A DNA stretch of 64,000 nt from G963674685 sp963674685 (GCA_963674685.2 CAXXWT010000004.1:248001-312000), one strand, 5' to 3'. Shown: positions 32,492-42,031, counted from the stretch's first letter. The notes: generated from the sequence alone by a model not told the origin. A program made the numbers and translations.

Positions 32492-34189
32492 TTAGCTTGT
32501 CGCTTCCTTCGGTTTGGCCGGCAAGTCGGTTTTCGGCTCCTCGGGATCCCGGCGCAGATAATACTGTTGCGCGATGGTCAATATATTGCTGACGAACCAG
32601 TAAAGAACCAGGCCCGACGGCAGATTGAGGAAGAAAAATGTAAACACCACGGGCATCAGAAGCATCATCTTCGCCTGCATCGGATCGGCGGTGGTGGGCG
32701 TCATTTTCTGACTGAGCACCATGCTCGCGCCCATGATGATCGGCGTTACGTAATAGGGATCGGGCGCGGACAAATCCTGAATCCACAGCATGAAAGGCGC
32801 GTGGCGCAATTCGATCGTTCCATACAGCGCGCGGTAAAAGGCAATAAAGAAAGGCAATTGAACCATCATGGGCAGGCAGCCCGAAGCCGGGCTCACGCCG
32901 TGGGCTTTATAAAGAGCCATCATTTCCTGATTCAATCTTTCGCGGTCTTCGCCGTACTTCTCCCGGATTTCCTTCATGGCCGGTTGAAGCTTGGACATTG
33001 CCTTCATGGATTTATAGGACTTATGCGTGAGGGGCAAAAGCAAAAGCTTGATGATGATGGTCACGATGATGATGGCCAGGCCCCAGTTTTTCACGTACTT
33101 CTGGAAAAACTGCAGAACGCGGACCAGGGGTTTGGCGATGATCGTGAACCATCCGAAATCCAGCGCCTGATCGAAGCTGTGCCCCGCGGCGATCAGCGGT
33201 TTTTCCGCCTTGGGGCCGAAGTAGGCGGTGAAATTATACTCGACGGCTTCGCCGGGATTGATGATTTTTTCCGGCATGGTAATCACGGAAGAGACGGGAT
33301 CGCCGGCGCCGCCGGACGCGATGGCCTGGGCCTGCGTGGTTTCGGTGATTTCCGGGGCGATGACGGACAGGAAGTAGAGGTTTTCGAATCCCGCCCAGAT
33401 CACATTTCCGGGATAGGATACGCCCGCCGCTTTTTCAATCGGTTCTTCTTCTTTGCCGTCGCCCAAGTTGACCACGTATTTCGTAATGTCGAAACCGCGG
33501 CTGAAAAAGCCCTTCTTGGCGACAATCTTTTCCTGGTAATTGGTCACCGACAAACGGCCCTGCGCGACGGTGGAAGGCGGAGCCTCGACAACGACTTTCA
33601 TGTTGACGGTGTAACCGAGCGGGCTGGGCTCGAAGATTTTTCTGACGGTAAATCCACTGGCGTCGCGACGTGAAAACACGATCCTGTCCGGCCCTTTGCT
33701 TTCGATTTCATAGACGTCGGATTCCTTCATCTTCGGTCCGGCGCCCACCCAGTAGGTCGAAAGGGGAAACTTCCCCGAGTCGGGAAGGGAGACCATATCC
33801 AGGGGTTTCCCGTCCGGACCGGCGACGTCATTGAAATCTTTGAGCGTCCAGGAGGCGATCCTGCCGCCCACGTTGGTGAATTGCACCGTGTAGTTGTCCC
33901 TATCGATGGTGAATGGGGGCTCGGGATCGATTCGGACCGTTTCCACCGCAGGGACCTCGGCGGAGTCGGGCGAGGTTTCATCGCCGCCTGCCGCGCCGGG
34001 ACTCGGCGGCGCCGTCGTTTCCGGCGTTCCCGCGGGAACCATGGCGGGCGCCACGCCGGAATCCGGGACGCCTTCCGTCGCGGCCTGGTCCACGGTTTCT
34101 ACAGGCTGCTGCGGCTTGGGTCCGAAGGATTGCCAGACGAAAAAGATGACAAGCAACAAAACGATGCCGATAATGAAATCTCTATCCAT
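32492..34189 (-). CDS. yidC: Membrane protein insertase YidC
   Basis: The 565-residue insertase has an N-terminal membrane anchor (DFIIGIVLLLVIFFVWQSFG), a Pro/Ala-rich linker, the large periplasmic beta domain found in Gram-negative YidC (residues 75-340) and the core of five transmembrane helices: WFTIIAKPLVRVLQFFQKY, NWGLAIIIVTIIIKLLLLPL, the coiled hairpin with MSKLQPAMKEIREKYG, and SGCLPMMVQLPFFIAFYRAL. The Arg in the hydrophilic groove segment fits. It lies between yidD and jag on the same strand. Confidence 0.96.
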   Translation of the reverse strand: MDRDFIIGIVLLLVIFFVWQSFGPKPQQPVETVDQAATEGVPDSGVAPAMVPAGTPETTAPPSPGAAGGDETSPDSAEVPAVETVRIDPEPPFTIDRDNYTVQFTNVGGRIASWTLKDFNDVAGPDGKPLDMVSLPDSGKFPLSTYWVGAGPKMKESDVYEIESKGPDRIVFSRRDASGFTVRKIFEPSPLGYTVNMKVVVEAPPSTVAQGRLSVTNYQEKIVAKKGFFSRGFDITKYVVNLGDGKEEEPIEKAAGVSYPGNVIWAGFENLYFLSVIAPEITETTQAQAIASGGAGDPVSSVITMPEKIINPGEAVEYNFTAYFGPKAEKPLIAAGHSFDQALDFGWFTIIAKPLVRVLQFFQKYVKNWGLAIIIVTIIIKLLLLPLTHKSYKSMKAMSKLQPAMKEIREKYGEDRERLNQEMMALYKAHGVSPASGCLPMMVQLPFFIAFYRALYGTIELRHAPFMLWIQDLSAPDPYYVTPIIMGASMVLSQKMTPTTADPMQAKMMLLMPVVFTFFFLNLPSGLVLYWFVSNILTIAQQYYLRRDPEEPKTDLPAKPKEATS

Positions 34190-34240
34190 TCGCTTTCACT
34201 TCCATGTTTGATGTGGCGGCGCGAAGCATATTGTTTTTCC

Positions 34241-34504
34241 CTAGGCTTTCGGCGCCGGATCATATCCGCGGCCTCCCCAGGGGCGGCAACGCAGGATACG
34301 GCGCATCGAATAATAAGCCGCTTTCGCCGGCGGCAGATTGCTGAAACATTCACGGGCGTATTCGGAGCAGGTCGGCGTGAAACGGCATGCCGGAGGAAGC
34401 ACGGGAGACAAAAACCTTTTATAAAGTCCTATCAGGACCAGCGCGATCCTTGATATCGGATTCAGTTTTTGCCGCGCGTGGCGCTTTACGGAAGAACTGC
34501 TCAA
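34241..34504 (-). CDS. yidD: Membrane protein insertion efficiency factor YidD
   Basis: The conserved core reads LYKRFLSPVLPPACRFTPTC, SEYARECF and RILRCRPWGGRGYDP, the full YidD signature. The start is uncertain: TTG 34504 has GGAGAG five bases upstream and gives 87 residues, close to the family norm, while ATG 34546 would overlap rnpA by 128 bases. In either case the gene overlaps the 3' end of rnpA, as is common. Confidence 0.85.
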   Translation of the reverse strand: MSSSSVKRHARQKLNPISRIALVLIGLYKRFLSPVLPPACRFTPTCSEYARECFSNLPPAKAAYYSMRRILRCRPWGGRGYDPAPKA

Positions 34505-34814
34505 AGTTGCTCTCCACGTCGCGCAAGCCGCCGAGCTTTGCCGCATTTTTCACGATCACTACAATATCGACGCCGTCGGCAAATCCATGGCGATGGATTC
34601 GGAAGTATTCCCGAATCAACCTTTTGTATCGGTTCCTGGTGTGCGCTTTGCCGACACGCTTGCTGATCGTGATGCCTAATCGCGCCCTTGATCGCCGCGT
34701 GTATTCGAACAGAACAACAAAATCCTTCGTGGAAACCCGACGCCCGCGCCTCCCGATCCGCCGGTATTCTCCGCGGTTGAGAATTCGGCTGGATTTGGGA
34801 AACGAGGCATCCAA
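34419..34814 (-). CDS. rnpA: Ribonuclease P protein component
   Basis: The 131-residue protein binds the RNase P RNA for tRNA 5' maturation. It has the family start FPKSSRILNRGEYRRI and the RNR motif region ISKRVGKAHTRNRYKRLIRE. It lies 31 bases after rpmH, overlapping yidD. The C-terminal tail beyond residue 110 is basic and not conserved. Confidence 0.94.
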   Translation of the reverse strand: MDASFPKSSRILNRGEYRRIGRRGRRVSTKDFVVLFEYTRRSRARLGITISKRVGKAHTRNRYKRLIREYFRIHRHGFADGVDIVVIVKNAAKLGGLRDVESNFEQFFRKAPRAAKTESDIKDRAGPDRTL

Positions 34815-34844
34815 TGGGCGTCCTCGATGACTCTAATATTCAAT

Positions 34845-34994
34845 TCACTTTGTTGTAAAAGTCGGGGTCAGGCGCTTGCGCCCTTTGGCGCGCCGTCTCT
34901 TGATGACCGCGCGGCCCCATCTTGTACTCATTCGCCTGCGAAACCCGTGAGTGCGAACCTTCTTGATGTTCGAGGGTTGAAATGTCCTTTTCAT
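34845..34994 (-). CDS. rpmH: Ribosomal protein L34
   Basis: The 49-codon gene reads MKRTFQPSNIKKVRTHGFRR, then RMSTRWGRAV and IKRRRAKGRKRL, the full L34 sequence with a short extra tail (TPTFTTK). The start is ATG 34994 and the stop is TGA at 34847-34845. It heads the conserved rpmH-rnpA cluster. No dnaA gene or DnaA-box cluster is seen upstream in 34995-35190. Confidence 0.96.
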   Translation of the reverse strand: MKRTFQPSNIKKVRTHGFRRRMSTRWGRAVIKRRRAKGRKRLTPTFTTK

Positions 34995-35187
34995 AACGGT
35001 TTCTCCGTTGGTGAAACGTCTAATCTATGGATCAAATAGTTGTTTTTCCTTCTCTTTCCCCCGTAGGGAGCTTTTTGGTAAATGAAGCGCCTGGGTTTGT
35101 CAAGCAAAGAAAGAAAAAGGGCGATATTCCTTGTCGGGAGACGGATGGCCGATTGTGCATGGGAACGCGTCGATTTTGGCGCATTTT

Positions 35188-35613
35188 TTACTGGTCGCCA
35201 GATTCCGTGTCCAGGACATCGACGACGGCCTGATAGCGATTTTCGTACTTTTCCTGAAACTGTTTCGCTTTTTCTTCCGCATTTCCCTGCGGGGAAATCA
35301 GGCTTGCCTCTTTATCCGATACGAAAATTCCCGCGAACTCGAAATAGGGCTGGATCTTCGGCCAGATTCTCGTCAATTTTTCTTTTAAAGCGCCTCCCGC
35401 CTGTCTCACTTTTCCGGTCAGGGCTTTGGGCGCGACCGTTTCGATATCCATTTCGCGAAATGCCGCGGACAGGGTTTCCGGGTTCACGTCGGTTATGCCC
35501 AGCTCTTTGCTCTGGTGATATCGAATCACGGAAAAGCCCAGCATTATCACCACGACGCCCGTCGTAGCGAGAAGCACGTACAAGAGCAGCTTGAATTTCG
35601 TAAACAAACTCAT
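35188..35613 (-). CDS. Hypothetical protein with one transmembrane helix
   Basis: The 141-residue protein starts at ATG 35613. Residues 8-27 are a membrane anchor (LLLYVLLATTGVVVIMLGFS) and the rest is hydrophilic and helical, ending with a probable coiled coil (NAEEKAKQFQEKYENRYQAV). No domain was recognised. It is 194 bases upstream of rpmH on the same strand. Confidence 0.6.
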   Translation of the reverse strand: MSLFTKFKLLLYVLLATTGVVVIMLGFSVIRYHQSKELGITDVNPETLSAAFREMDIETVAPKALTGKVRQAGGALKEKLTRIWPKIQPYFEFAGIFVSDKEASLISPQGNAEEKAKQFQEKYENRYQAVVDVLDTESGDQ

Positions 35614-35828
35614 CTTGTGTTTCGCGTCTTCGAAAGGGTTTTTCGTTCTATTCCATTAAGGACCGCGCAATAATGATTTTCAAATTTTCTCGTAAGGAAT
35701 AAATTTTTTTGCTTTATGTATTGGAAATTTACCACTATCCGATCCGGTTGACAATCCCGACTTGACGTTCACACGCGTTTCGTTTTGAATCGGTAGGAAA
35801 ATTTTCCCTCTCAAGCAAGGAGCCCACT

Positions 35829-36683
35829 ATGGCGCATGCCGTTGTTCCCGAAGCCGAAGCAATGCTGAAAAAGAATAAGAAAATCAAAGTCCTCAATCAC
35901 GGATTCATCCGCCTGGTGGACTATCTGGGAAGCGACGACAGGATTGTGGAGGCGGCGCGCGTGTCATACGGAAAGGGAACAAAGTCGACTAGAGAAAACA
36001 AACAGCTCATCGATTATCTCTTGCGTAACCAACACACCTCGCCTTTCGAGCAGGTGGTTTTTACATTTCATCTCAAAATGCCGATTTTCGTCGCGCGCCA
36101 ATGGGTCAGACACCGCACCGCGCGGATGAACGAGATTTCCGGGCGATACAGCGTCATGAGCGAGGAGTTTTATGTGCCCGCTCGGGGGAATGTTCACTAC
36201 CAAAGCGAATCCAACCGCCAGGGCCGGGACGAAAAGAGGAAAGTGCCGCCGGAACTCGTGGAAAAATTCATCGCCAAATTCGAACAGATCAATCGCGAGG
36301 CTTATGCGCACTACAAAGGGATGATTGACGACGACCTTACCAGGGAACTGGCCCGCATCGCTCTGCCGCTTTCTCTATATACTGAATTCTATTGGCAGAT
36401 GGATTTGCATAATCTATTACACTTTATCGAACTTCGCATGGAAAGCCACGCGCAGCTTGAAATCAGGCTCTACGCGCAAAAGATCGCCGACATCGTCAAG
36501 ACCGTCGTTCCTTTCGCCTGGGAAGCCTTTGAAAACCACGTCTTGAATTCGCGCAAATTATCCGCCGAAGAACTTGAAGTGGTTCGCGACCTGATCGAGG
36601 GGCGAAATTCCGAAGCCGATGAGCGAACGATGCGGACTTTAAGGGAAAAATTAAGTATTAAGGCCCAAGATATAAAAAAATAA
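35829..36683 (+). CDS. thyX: Flavin-dependent thymidylate synthase ThyX
   Basis: The 284-residue enzyme methylates dUMP to dTMP using methylene-tetrahydrofolate, FAD and NADPH. The ThyX signature RHRX7S appears as RHRTARMNEIS at residues 94-104, followed by GRYS. Other conserved parts are QHTSPFEQVVFTFHLKMPI and LPLSLYTEFYWQMDLHNLLH. AAGGAG lies 8 bases before ATG 35829. It sits upstream of nrdJ and dCMP deaminase, giving a deoxynucleotide block. Confidence 0.96.
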   Translation: MAHAVVPEAEAMLKKNKKIKVLNHGFIRLVDYLGSDDRIVEAARVSYGKGTKSTRENKQLIDYLLRNQHTSPFEQVVFTFHLKMPIFVARQWVRHRTARMNEISGRYSVMSEEFYVPARGNVHYQSESNRQGRDEKRKVPPELVEKFIAKFEQINREAYAHYKGMIDDDLTRELARIALPLSLYTEFYWQMDLHNLLHFIELRMESHAQLEIRLYAQKIADIVKTVVPFAWEAFENHVLNSRKLSAEELEVVRDLIEGRNSEADERTMRTLREKLSIKAQDIKK

Positions 36684-36898
36684 GGGAAATTCCTTTTCCG
36701 TTATTGAAAATCGATCCTTTTTCAAGGCTCGGAATTTTCGGCATTTACTGACAAAGCGCTCATTAAAATCAAATGAAACGCGATTTGTCGGGATATCTTT
36801 GCAAGATTGTATTTGTTAAATTATCAATTTAAAATATATATTTTGTATATATGAGTGAAAAATCTTTAAATTGGCGCTATTTTCCCTCAAATTTCCTC

Positions 36899-36985
36899 TT
36901 GCAATTTCCCGCTGAACACACTATATCTGGTAGTACTTTTTCGTAACCACACAACAAAAGCGATTTTTCTCGCAATATCATGTGT
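36899..36985 (+). promoter_or_regulatory. nrdJ promoter with two candidate NrdR boxes
   Basis: TTGCAA (36899-36904) and TATATC (36922-36927) are spaced by 17 bases. ACACTATATCTGGTAG (36918-36933) covers the -10 and matches 12 of 16 positions of the NrdR-box consensus ACACWATATATWGTGT. TCGCAATATCATGTGT (36970-36985) also matches 12 of 16. Their centres are 52 bases apart, about five helical turns. The AT-rich rest of the 36684-37048 gap holds no gene and no cobalamin riboswitch that I can see. Confidence 0.55.
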
Positions 36986-37048
36986 TTGGAGTAGGAAACT
37001 TAAGAATTTGATTTCACTTTTGCCCAAGAGACTCCATGGAGGACTGGC

Positions 37049-40000
37049 GTGAAGATAAAAAGGCGTTTTACGAAAAAAGGGGATGGCCCGTACGCATCTT
37101 TTGAATTTGTCCGAAGGTCCAGTGAAGTGCGCAATCAGGACGGGAGCGTCGTGCACAAAGCCGAGGATGTGACCGTTCCTTCGTCATGGTCGCAGCTCGC
37201 GACGGACATTCTGACCCAGAAATATTTCCGCCGAACCGGAGTTCCCATGCTCGACGAGGAGGGAAGTCCCGTTCTCGACGGCGACGGCGAGCCGATCAAG
37301 GGTTCGGAACACGATGCGCGGCAGGTTTTCGACCGCCTGGCGGATACCTGGACCGACTGGGGTAAAAAACACGGATATTTCGAAACCGCGGCGGACGCCC
37401 GGGCTTTCAGAGACGAAATCAGCTATATGCTGGCCGAACAAATGGCCGCTCCCAATTCCCCGCAGTGGTTCAACACCGGCCTGTATCATGCCTACCAGAT
37501 CGCCGGCAATCCGCAGGGGCATTACTATTTCGATCCCGAAACCCAAAGCGTGAAGTTGTCGAAAAGCGCCTATGAGAGGCCGCAGCCCCACGCATGTTTC
37601 ATCCAGTCGATCAAAGACGACCTGGTCAACGAAGGCGGCATCATGGATCTGTGGATCCGCGAAGCGCGCCTGTTTAAATACGGATCGGGCACCGGCTCCA
37701 ACTTCTCCGACATCAGGGCCGAGGGCGAGCCTCTGTCCGGCGGCGGGAAAAGTTCCGGCCTCATGTCTTTCCTCAAGATCGGCGACCGGGCCGCCGGGGC
37801 CATCAAATCCGGCGGCACCACGCGCCGCGCCGCCAAAATGATCAGCCTGGACGTGGATCACCCGGATATCGAGGAATTCATCGACTGGAAAGTCCACGAA
37901 GAGGAAAAAGTCGCCGCCCTCGTGGCCGGATCGAAGATGATGAAGCGCAAGTTTCACGATCTGCTGACGGTCTGCAAAGAGGAAAGCGAACACGACGAGC
38001 CGAATTTCGACCTGACCGCCAACCGCAAACTTCAACTGGCCATCGAAAAGGCCCGGGCGGCCCTGATTCCCGAAGCTTATATTCAAAGAGTCATGGGCTA
38101 CGCCAAGCAGGGCATCCTTTCTTTGGACCTGAGTGAATACGACGTGGACTGGGAAAGCGAGGCCTATCAGACGGTTTCAGGCCAGAACGTCAACAACAGC
38201 ATCCGCGTGTCCAACGGATTTTTCGAAGCCGTTGAAAAGGATGAAAACTGGAAGCTGACCTACCGCACCGACGGCGCCGTGGCCAAGGAAATTCCGGCGA
38301 AGGATCTTTGGATGAAAATCGGCAAGGCGGCGTGGGCCTGCGCCGATCCGGGTTTGCAATACGACACGACCATCAACGAGTGGCACACGTGCCCGGCCGG
38401 CGGAAAAATCCGCGCCTCCAATCCATGCTCCGAGTACATGTTCCTGGACGACACAGCCTGCAATCTGGCTTCTTTAAACCTTCTGAAATTCCTGGACGCG
38501 GACGGCGTGTTCGATATCGAGGCGTTCAGGCACGCCTGCCGGCTTTGGACCATCGTTCTGGAAATCAGCGTTCTGATGGCCTCTTTCCCCAGCGAACCCA
38601 TCGCCGTTAAAAGCTACCAGTACCGCACTCTGGGACTGGGTTTCGCCAACCTCGGCACTCTGCTGATGTACATGGGACTCCCTTACGATTCCGACGAGGG
38701 CCGCGCCATCGCCGGAGCGGTTTCGGCCGTCATGACGTCCGAGGCGTATATCACCAGCGCCGAAATGGCTTCCAGGCTGGGCCCCTTTCCGCTGTATGAG
38801 GAAAACCGCGAATCCATGCTGCGCGTGATTCGCAACCATCAGCGCGCCGCCTATAACTGCAATCCCGGCGAATACGAGGGGTTGTCCGTGACGCCCATGG
38901 CCGTCAATCCGGCGTTTTGCCCCGAGTATCTGCTGACGGCGGCCCGATACGGATGGGACAAGGCGCTGGAACTCGGCGAAGAACACGGATACCGCAACGC
39001 GCAAGTCAGCGTCGTGGCGCCCACCGGAACCATCGGCCTGGTCATGGGCTGCGACACCACGGGCATCGAGCCGGATTACTCGCTGGTCAAGTTCAAGAAG
39101 CTGGCCGGCGGCGGCTCGGTCAAGATCATCAACGGCGGCATCGCCAGCGCTTTGAAAAAACTCGGGTACGGCGACAAGGAAATCGAGGCCATCGTCAGCT
39201 ACGCCATCGGCCGCCAGACCCTGGCCGGCGCGCCGCATATCAGTAATACCTCTCTGAAAGAAAAGGGATTTACGCCCGAGGTCATCGAGAAGATCGAAAA
39301 TGCGCTGCCCGGCGTGTTCCGCCTGGAAAATGCCTTCACCCCGCACATCATCGGCAGGGAATTTGTCACCGAGAACCTGGGAGTCTGGGAAGAGGCGCTT
39401 TCCAACGCCAACTTCAGCCTGCTTTCCCACCTGGGATTTACGGAAGATCAGATCAGCGCGGCGGAGGATTATATCTGCGGGACGATGACGCTTGAAGGCG
39501 CGCCTTATCTCAAGGATGAGCATCTGCCCGTATTCGATTGCGCCAGCCGTTGCGGCCTGAAAGGCAAGCGCTACATCGCCGTGGACGGACATCTGAAAAT
39601 GATGGCCGCGGTGCAGCCTTTCGTGTCCGGCTCCATCAGTAAAACGGTGAACATGCCCGCCGAATCCTCGGTGCAGGAAGTTTTGGACGTATACATGCGC
39701 GGCTGGAAGTACATGCTCAAGGGCATCGCCCTTTATCGCGATTCCAGCAAGCTCAGTCAGCCTTTGGCCAACGTGGCTCTGACCAATCCCCTGGCGGAGG
39801 CCGAAGCCGAGATGCTCGAGGACAGGCGTCAGGCGATCATCAAGGAACGCGTCGTGGTGCGCTATCTCAATCAGCGCCGCCGCCTACCCGAGCGCCGCAG
39901 CGGATACACGCAGAAAGCCACCGTGGGCGGGCACAAAATCTACCTGCGCACCGGCGAGTACGAAGACAACACGCTGGGCGAAATCTTTTTGGATATGCAC

Positions 40001-40711
40001 AAAGAGGGCGCCGCGTTCAGGAGTCTGATGAACTGCTTCGCCATCGCCGTCAGTCTCGGATTGCAGCACGGCGTGCCGCTGGAGGAATTCGTCGACGCCT
40101 TCACCTTCACCGGTTTCGAGCCCAGCGGCATCGTGCAGGGTCACGACCGGATCAAAATGGCCCGCTCGATCATCGACTACATCTTCCGCGATCTGGCCAT
40201 CACGTATCTGGACAGAGACGATCTGGGTCACGTGCAGATGCCCGAACCCACGCTGGACGAGCCGAAGTCCGACACGCCCAAAGACGGGTGGGCGGAAATC
40301 GGCAAGACCGACGCCGATGAGGACGTCTTTTACCAGGTCTTCCCCGAAGCCAGCGACGTCACGCTGAAGAAGCCGGAAAAAGACGCCAAAAAGCCGTTGC
40401 CGGACCGCAGGAACGGCAGTAGCGCCAAACCGAAAAACGGCGACGGCAGCGCGAAGAAATCCGTGAAATCGGATACGCCGGTCTCCACGCCGCCGAAAAA
40501 GAAGATTAAAGCCTCGTCGGTCTCTCATTCCGGCGCCGTGTCGTCCAGCCGCGTGCTCCATGAATACGAAATCAAGGATCCGGTAAGGATTTCCAAGGCC
40601 CTGGGATATACAGGCAACATGTGCCCGAGCTGCAACCAGTTCACCATGGTTCGAAACGGCACGTGCGAACGCTGCACGAATTGCGGCGAAAGCAGCGGCG
40701 GTTGCTCGTAA
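37049..40711 (+). CDS. nrdJ: Vitamin B12-dependent ribonucleotide reductase (class II)
   Basis: The 1,220-residue enzyme reduces ribonucleotides using adenosylcobalamin, working with or without oxygen. The start is GTG 37049 with GGAGGA upstream. Seen in order are an N-terminal ATP-cone-free region, NSPQWFNTGLYHAY, ACFIQSIKDDLVNEGGIMDL, GSGTGSNFSDIRAEGEPLSG, SNPCSEYMFLDDTACNLASL (active-site Cys region), APTGTIGLVMGCDTTGIEPD and the C-terminal domain, ending in a zinc-ribbon-like tail with CPSC, CERCTNC and GGCS that holds the shuttle cysteines. Length and order match the large NrdJ type. A terminator follows. Confidence 0.96.
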   Translation: MKIKRRFTKKGDGPYASFEFVRRSSEVRNQDGSVVHKAEDVTVPSSWSQLATDILTQKYFRRTGVPMLDEEGSPVLDGDGEPIKGSEHDARQVFDRLADTWTDWGKKHGYFETAADARAFRDEISYMLAEQMAAPNSPQWFNTGLYHAYQIAGNPQGHYYFDPETQSVKLSKSAYERPQPHACFIQSIKDDLVNEGGIMDLWIREARLFKYGSGTGSNFSDIRAEGEPLSGGGKSSGLMSFLKIGDRAAGAIKSGGTTRRAAKMISLDVDHPDIEEFIDWKVHEEEKVAALVAGSKMMKRKFHDLLTVCKEESEHDEPNFDLTANRKLQLAIEKARAALIPEAYIQRVMGYAKQGILSLDLSEYDVDWESEAYQTVSGQNVNNSIRVSNGFFEAVEKDENWKLTYRTDGAVAKEIPAKDLWMKIGKAAWACADPGLQYDTTINEWHTCPAGGKIRASNPCSEYMFLDDTACNLASLNLLKFLDADGVFDIEAFRHACRLWTIVLEISVLMASFPSEPIAVKSYQYRTLGLGFANLGTLLMYMGLPYDSDEGRAIAGAVSAVMTSEAYITSAEMASRLGPFPLYEENRESMLRVIRNHQRAAYNCNPGEYEGLSVTPMAVNPAFCPEYLLTAARYGWDKALELGEEHGYRNAQVSVVAPTGTIGLVMGCDTTGIEPDYSLVKFKKLAGGGSVKIINGGIASALKKLGYGDKEIEAIVSYAIGRQTLAGAPHISNTSLKEKGFTPEVIEKIENALPGVFRLENAFTPHIIGREFVTENLGVWEEALSNANFSLLSHLGFTEDQISAAEDYICGTMTLEGAPYLKDEHLPVFDCASRCGLKGKRYIAVDGHLKMMAAVQPFVSGSISKTVNMPAESSVQEVLDVYMRGWKYMLKGIALYRDSSKLSQPLANVALTNPLAEAEAEMLEDRRQAIIKERVVVRYLNQRRRLPERRSGYTQKATVGGHKIYLRTGEYEDNTLGEIFLDMHKEGAAFRSLMNCFAIAVSLGLQHGVPLEEFVDAFTFTGFEPSGIVQGHDRIKMARSIIDYIFRDLAITYLDRDDLGHVQMPEPTLDEPKSDTPKDGWAEIGKTDADEDVFYQVFPEASDVTLKKPEKDAKKPLPDRRNGSSAKPKNGDGSAKKSVKSDTPVSTPPKKKIKASSVSHSGAVSSSRVLHEYEIKDPVRISKALGYTGNMCPSCNQFTMVRNGTCERCTNCGESSGGCS

Positions 40712-40743
40712 GAGTGGCCTTACGCGAAGGATTGAAATATTAC

Positions 40744-40774
40744 GGGGACGGCCCATAATGGGCCGCCCTTTTTG
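40744..40774 (+). terminator. Terminator after nrdJ
   Basis: GGGACGGCCCAT and ATGGGCCGCCC pair around a single A, followed by TTTTTG. The hairpin is 33 bases after the nrdJ stop and just ahead of the ribosome site of the next gene, so it may attenuate rather than stop transcription. Confidence 0.75.
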
Positions 40775-40789
40775 CATGTGGAGGTGTGA

Positions 40790-41242
40790 ATGCCCCGCTC
40801 GAGTTGGCATGAGTATTTTATGAATATCGCCGAGGAAGTATCCACGCGCGGCACCTGCGACCGCCTGAAGGTCGGCGCGGTCATCGTCAAAGACAATCGG
40901 ATTCTGACGACGGGTTATAATGGCTCTTTGCCGGGCACGCGGCATTGCGACGACGTGGGCCATCTGCTCAAAGACGGACACTGCGTCAGGACGATTCACG
41001 CGGAAGCCAACGCGGTCCTGCAGGCCGCGCGTTTCGGCATCCGGCTCGAAGGGGCGGTGTGCTATTGCACGTTCAAACCCTGCATCGGCTGCCTGAAAAC
41101 CCTGTTGGGCGCCGGCGTGAAACGAATTATTTTCCGGGAGATTTACGGCAACGAAAAATCCTATTTCGGCGAAGAGGAACTGCTTAAGGGGATCGAACCA
41201 TATCCGCTCAGCAGCCTGGCCGACGCCATCGCGGAGAGCTGA
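40790..41242 (+). CDS. dCMP deaminase
   Basis: The 150-residue zinc enzyme converts dCMP to dUMP, the substrate of ThyX. Zinc and catalytic motifs are HAEANA (H70, E72) and KPCIGC (C98, C101). N-terminal RGTCDRLKVGAVIVKD and the GYNGSLPGTRHCDD segment are typical of the ComEB/dCMP deaminase family. GGAGG lies just upstream. Its stop overlaps the start of the carbonic anhydrase gene (TGATG). Confidence 0.92.
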   Translation: MPRSSWHEYFMNIAEEVSTRGTCDRLKVGAVIVKDNRILTTGYNGSLPGTRHCDDVGHLLKDGHCVRTIHAEANAVLQAARFGIRLEGAVCYCTFKPCIGCLKTLLGAGVKRIIFREIYGNEKSYFGEEELLKGIEPYPLSSLADAIAES

Positions 41243-41859
41243 TGCACCGGAATATAAAAGAAGGCGCACGCCGATTTCGAGAAACGCATTTTGAAGCGGA
41301 TAAGGAGCTTTTCGAAAAGCTGGGCGAGGGCCAGAATCCGCGCATCATGTTCGTGACCTGCTCCGATTCGCGCATCAATCCCTACCTGATCACCAATTCC
41401 AAACCCGGCGATCTTTTCGTGGTGCGCAACGCCGGGAACATCATTCCCCGTTACGACGCGGCCGGAGGCGCGGAAGCCGCGGCGGTGGAACTGGCGGTCC
41501 TGGAGCTTAAAGTCGAAAACATCATCATTTGCGCGCATTCCGGATGCGGCGCCATGACCGTCCTATTCGACGACGAGGCCAGAAAAGAAATGCCGTTGGT
41601 GGATAAGTGGCTCGATCAGGCGGAAAGCACGCGCCATAACATCGAGCATCTTTGCGCCAAATACGATTGCGATGACAAAGTCGTCGCCGCCGCGAAAGAA
41701 AACGCGCTTCAGCAAATCGAAAACTTGAGGACGCACCCTTGCGTCGCCAAGGCCGAATCCGAAGGCCATCTCATTTTGACCGCGTGTTATTACAACATCC
41801 CCACCGGCGAGATCTTCGCGTATATGCCTGACACAGGACATTTCGAATTGCTGGAATAA
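41242..41859 (+). CDS. Beta-class carbonic anhydrase
   Basis: The 205-residue enzyme interconverts CO2 and bicarbonate. The zinc ligands are C40 (in CSDSRINPYL, with the D42-R44 dyad), H99 and C102 (HSGCGAM). Also seen are VVRNAGNIIPRYD and a C-terminal HLILTACYYNIPTGEIF. It begins inside the stop codon of the dCMP deaminase (one-base overlap), so they are translated as a pair. Confidence 0.93.
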   Translation: MHRNIKEGARRFRETHFEADKELFEKLGEGQNPRIMFVTCSDSRINPYLITNSKPGDLFVVRNAGNIIPRYDAAGGAEAAAVELAVLELKVENIIICAHSGCGAMTVLFDDEARKEMPLVDKWLDQAESTRHNIEHLCAKYDCDDKVVAAAKENALQQIENLRTHPCVAKAESEGHLILTACYYNIPTGEIFAYMPDTGHFELLE

Positions 41860-41921
41860 AGCGGCGATTCAGGCAAAAGTTAACCCGCATTTCCGTCATG
41901 GAAAAGTCAACACTTCATTTT

Positions 41922-41964
41922 GGTTCTTCATTTCATGATGAAGTACGGTAATCTTCGAAGAACC
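41922..41964 (+). repeat. Dispersed palindromic repeat, copy B
   Basis: GGTTCTTC and GAAGAACC flank ATTTCATGATGAAGTACGGT and AATCTTC. Almost the same sequence lies at 49555-49595, an inverted half at 49302-49327 and a diverged one at 20116-20151. Confidence 0.8.
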
Positions 41965-42031
41965 TTCATTTTCCCTGTTATTCCCCGCCGTCCAGACGCC
42001 CTCGCGACAAAACCTGATGAGAAATGCGCAT

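Noticed and set aside
34995..35190. Possible replication origin next to rpmH
   Set aside because: No dnaA gene and no cluster of TTATCCACA-type boxes were found.
36684..37048. Cobalamin riboswitch before nrdJ
   Set aside because: The B12-box (GCCACTG-type) and the multi-helix layout were not found; the candidate NrdR boxes explain the region better.
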